Source: CAYFQB01 sp964345225
GTDB lineage: Bacteria; Nitrospirota; Thermodesulfovibrionia; Thermodesulfovibrionales; UBA6898
NCBI GenBank assembly: GCA_964345225.1
Contig: CAYFQB010000016.1
Span: 1 to 64,000 of the forward strand
DNA length: 64,000 nt
Reading direction: 5' to 3'
This document shows, piece after piece, positions 61,702 through 64,000 of the stretch. Numbering within the stretch: position 1 is the stretch's first letter; every line of letters starts with the position of its first letter. A model generated the notes under the pieces. It was not told the origin of the DNA. It worked only from the letters and a program-made list of their open reading frames with translations, and did no database searches. Made by a program: the position numbers and the translations under genes.

Positions 61702-62682
61702 ATGAGAAATGCACAAAGAGATATCATTTATCTCTTATTGATAACCGTATTAACGATTGGCATTTTCATGGTAGTAGATGCACAGGCGGAAGAACAAATG
61801 AACGTGATAGGGGAGGAATTACTGCCTCCAAATGCCAAGCCCGGTGAATGTTATGCAAGGGTTTTCGTTCCACCAACATACAGGACTGTATCAGAGAGTG
61901 TCTTGAAGCGAGAGGCTGCTGAAAAGCTTCAAACACATGAACCAAAGTTTGAAGCTTCAGAAATTCAAGTTATGGTAAAAGGCCCCTCCGAGCGTCTGGA
62001 GATTATACCTGCAGAATATGAGTGGGTTGAGGAACAGGTCCTTATCCAGCCGGAACATAAACATTTAAAGTCAGTTCCTGCGGTTTACGAGACAGTCTCA
62101 GAAAAAGTCCTGGAAAGGCCGGCTCACACTATCTGGAAAAAGGGAACCGGTCCAATTCACAAGGTTGACAACGCAACCGGTGAGATTATGTGCCTCGTTG
62201 AGGTCCCCGCGACCTACAATACCATAACCAAACGAGTCCTCGTGAAGGAAGCCTATACCAAAGAGGTAATTACTCCTGCCAAGTACAAAACAGTTCGCAG
62301 GATGGTAATGAAGTCTCCCCCAACTGTCCGTAAAATTGAAATCCCAGCTGAGTACAAAGATGTTAAGGTGCGCAATCTGGTTACTCCTGCAATGGCAACG
62401 AGTATCCCAATTCCCGAAGAGTATCAGACAATTACAAGGAGGGAAAAAGTAACAGACGGCCGTATGGAATGGCGTGCAATCCTTTGTAAAACCAACATAA
62501 AGCCAGGTTTAGTATCATCTCTGCAGAAAGCTCTTTCAAAAGCTGGATACAATCCAGGCGCTATTGATGGTGTATTAGGCAGCCGTACTATGGATGCTGT
62601 AATGGCTTACCAGAGAGATAAGGGGTTGCCAGAGGGTCAGCTAACTATAGAAACACTGAATAGCCTTGGCTTAAAATTATAG
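61702..62682 (+). CDS. Exported peptidoglycan-binding protein with seven PAxY repeats
   Basis: 326 aa from the ATG at 61702 (GAAGGAGG upstream). Signal peptide 1-28 (cleavage after AQA). Then about seven tandem beta-type repeats with the pattern P-A-x-Y-x-T-V-x(5)-V-L, for example IPAEYEWVEEQVL, VPATYNTITKRVL and TPAKYKTVRRMVM, and a C-terminal PG_binding_1 domain (about 265-326, LQKALSKAGYNPGAIDGVLGSRTMDAVMAYQ). Likely an envelope-associated structural or anchoring protein. A clear terminator follows. Confidence 0.85.
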   Translation: MRNAQRDIIYLLLITVLTIGIFMVVDAQAEEQMNVIGEELLPPNAKPGECYARVFVPPTYRTVSESVLKREAAEKLQTHEPKFEASEIQVMVKGPSERLEIIPAEYEWVEEQVLIQPEHKHLKSVPAVYETVSEKVLERPAHTIWKKGTGPIHKVDNATGEIMCLVEVPATYNTITKRVLVKEAYTKEVITPAKYKTVRRMVMKSPPTVRKIEIPAEYKDVKVRNLVTPAMATSIPIPEEYQTITRREKVTDGRMEWRAILCKTNIKPGLVSSLQKALSKAGYNPGAIDGVLGSRTMDAVMAYQRDKGLPEGQLTIETLNSLGLKL

Positions 62683-62702
62683 CTATAGCTTAAGAACTCA
62701 CC

Positions 62703-62746
62703 AAAATCCGGTCGAACTCCCTAACGGGTTCTGACCGGATTTTTTT
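62703..62746 (+). terminator. Intrinsic terminator after the peptidoglycan-binding protein
   Basis: Stem arms AAAATCCGGTC (62703-62713) and GACCGGATTTT (62733-62743), an 11-bp stem whose last A-T pairs lead into a run of T residues ending near 62746. Confidence 0.9.
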
Positions 62747-62951
62747 CTATAAAAACAAGAGTGATTGAACAAAACCGTTTATTTCAAAAGCCTGTCTATT
62801 TTCATCTCTTTTGTGAGATTAATCACTGCTTTTTTCCTCTATTTTTGTTTCTATTTATATAAGTTAATTTAAATAAATTATATACTTTATTTATTAAGCA
62901 CAAAAACGTTATTATATCTGAGATGATATGTACTAAATTTAGTTTAATTGA

Positions 62952-64000
62952 ATGAAAGATCCCGCTATAAGTCATAAAACAGTCAAGATTTATAAAAATG
63001 CATTGATACCAGCCGGAATAATTTTTCTGATCGTTGTTTCAATATGTATTAACTCAAGCCCTGTCTTTGCTGTTCAAGGCTCTGATAAGCAAAATAAGCC
63101 CGATATCAAGAATGCAATTATTAAGATTTATACTGTCAAAAATAAGCCATTCTACTTTAATCCATGGATGACGTTTCCTGCAAATAATGAAAATGGCTCC
63201 GGCTGTATTATCAATGGTAACAGGATATTGACAAATGCTCATGTTGTGGCCAACCAGACTTTTATTCAGGTCCGGAAATACGGAGAATCTAGACGATACA
63301 ATGCCAAGGTTTTGAACATATCGCACGAAGCTGATCTTGCCCTTTTAAGTGTTTATGATAAATCTTTTTTTTCCGGTGTTGAACCTCTGGATATCGGCGG
63401 ATTGCCCGAAACACGACAAGAAGTCTTCATTTACGGTTTCCCAGAGGGAGATTCTCTACGTATAGCCAAGGGGATTCTTTCCTGGATCGGACATCAGACG
63501 TATAAACACAGCAGCAATTATTTTCTGGCTGGTCAAATTGTTACTTCAGTAAAGCCGGGTAGTAGTGGAGGGCCCGTAATAGCAGATAGCAAGCTGGTCG
63601 GGGTGCTGATGCAGGCTCATGTCTCTGAAAATACGGCCTATATGGTCCCGAGTCCCATTATAAAACATTTTCTCGAGGATATTGATGATGGTCATTACGA
63701 CGGCTTTCCTGATATCGGACTGGTTACGGAAACAATGCAAAACCCTGACATAAAACGTAAATACAAAATGTTAAAAGATCAGACTGGTGTATTAGTAAAT
63801 CATGTGCATTTAGGTTCTCCGGTTTCGAGTATGATAATGAAAGACGATATTTTATTGGCAATTAACGGGCATCTCATAGGAGATAACGGCACAGTAGAAA
63901 TTCGACCAAATGAGCATACCAGTTATACTTACTATGTAGAGATGCTCCAGCTTGGTGATAGTGTTAATGTAGATATCTTGCGAGATGGCAAAATTAAGAA
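62952..64000 (+). CDS. Deg/HtrA-type serine protease (3' end outside window)
   Basis: At least 349 residues; no stop before the window edge. A signal peptide (about 16-38, ending VFA) is followed by a trypsin-like domain with catalytic His in LTNAHVV, Asp in EADLALL and Ser in KPGSSGGPV (usually GNSGGP), then a PDZ domain (GVLVNHVHLGSPVSS... DDILLAING). The pattern YGFPEGDSLRIAKGILS resembles the Deg9 subgroup. It likely cleaves misfolded periplasmic proteins. Truncated by the window only; the 200 bp before it holds no gene. Confidence 0.88.
   Translation, partial: MKDPAISHKTVKIYKNALIPAGIIFLIVVSICINSSPVFAVQGSDKQNKPDIKNAIIKIYTVKNKPFYFNPWMTFPANNENGSGCIINGNRILTNAHVVANQTFIQVRKYGESRRYNAKVLNISHEADLALLSVYDKSFFSGVEPLDIGGLPETRQEVFIYGFPEGDSLRIAKGILSWIGHQTYKHSSNYFLAGQIVTSVKPGSSGGPVIADSKLVGVLMQAHVSENTAYMVPSPIIKHFLEDIDDGHYDGFPDIGLVTETMQNPDIKRKYKMLKDQTGVLVNHVHLGSPVSSMIMKDDILLAINGHLIGDNGTVEIRPNEHTSYTYYVEMLQLGDSVNVDILRDGKIK

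Noticed and set aside
62952..64000. Deg-type protease as magnetosome MamE/MamO
   Set aside because: No CXXCH heme motifs and no mam genes nearby are visible; the sequence fits the general Deg9-like group. The gene is truncated, so this is not final.

Overview
The window is AT-rich bacterial chromosome, densely packed with housekeeping genes in short, often overlapping operons. No phage, insertion sequence, CRISPR array or rRNA operon was seen. The gene set suggests an anaerobic, Gram-negative-like bacterium, plausibly Nitrospirota (Thermodesulfovibrionia-like) or a deltaproteobacterial relative. The grounds are ferredoxin-dependent 2-oxoacid oxidoreductase subunits, citramalate synthase, a short ArgA-type acetyltransferase, an ihfA-merR-tRNA-Pro operon, a MamK-like actin and sigma-54-like promoters. 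The taxonomy is inference only.

Layout. 1-6350 (minus): PAS histidine kinase, prepilin peptidase, small helical protein, then rimP-nusA-recG. 6757-9899 (plus): PAS-GAF-GGDEF protein, 2-oxoacid:ferredoxin oxidoreductase beta and gamma subunits, ArgA-like GNAT. 10069-18571 (minus): GGDEF-EAL protein, then aspartate-family and branched-chain amino acid genes (cimA, lysC, apgM, thrC), then NIL protein, ubiquitin-like sulfur carrier and a second thrC. 18976-23046 (minus): mazG, membrane-anchored amidase, MamK-like actin and a receiver-TM-SPOR protein. 23295-30136 (plus): mutS, gcvH, an unknown 459-aa protein, eno, ftsB, dtd. 30152-36170 (minus): small hypotheticals, a VTT membrane protein, uvrD with an EndoQ-like nuclease, TPR protein, tRNA-Pro, merR and ihfA. 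36328-43228 (mixed): ubiD, a small membrane protein, cysteine synthase, PfkB kinase and a PilZ-DUF4388-J-TPR protein. 43242-52063: LOG, VOC, then hpt-queD-pmbA, alcohol dehydrogenase, LsrF-like aldolase and yceD-rpmF-plsX-fabH. 52111-61101: VTT protein, slipin/NfeD pair, APH kinase, phosphoesterase, intradiol dioxygenase, two SDR-fold proteins, uvsE. 61702-64000: a repeat-rich peptidoglycan-binding protein and a Deg-type protease cut by the window edge.

Two things stand out. First, mazG-amidase-MamK-like actin-receiver/SPOR looks like a compact unit that could link an actin filament, cell-wall cleavage and recognition of denuded peptidoglycan; no other magnetosome gene is present. Second, many intergenic gaps carry degenerate tandem arrays with a strict 7-bp (locally 8- or 9-bp) period. 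Several also hold a shared core around ACGAAGCCCGT. Together they look like a dispersed, composite repeat family.

Motif positions and family assignments were made by reading translations against remembered family features. No alignment or database search was run.
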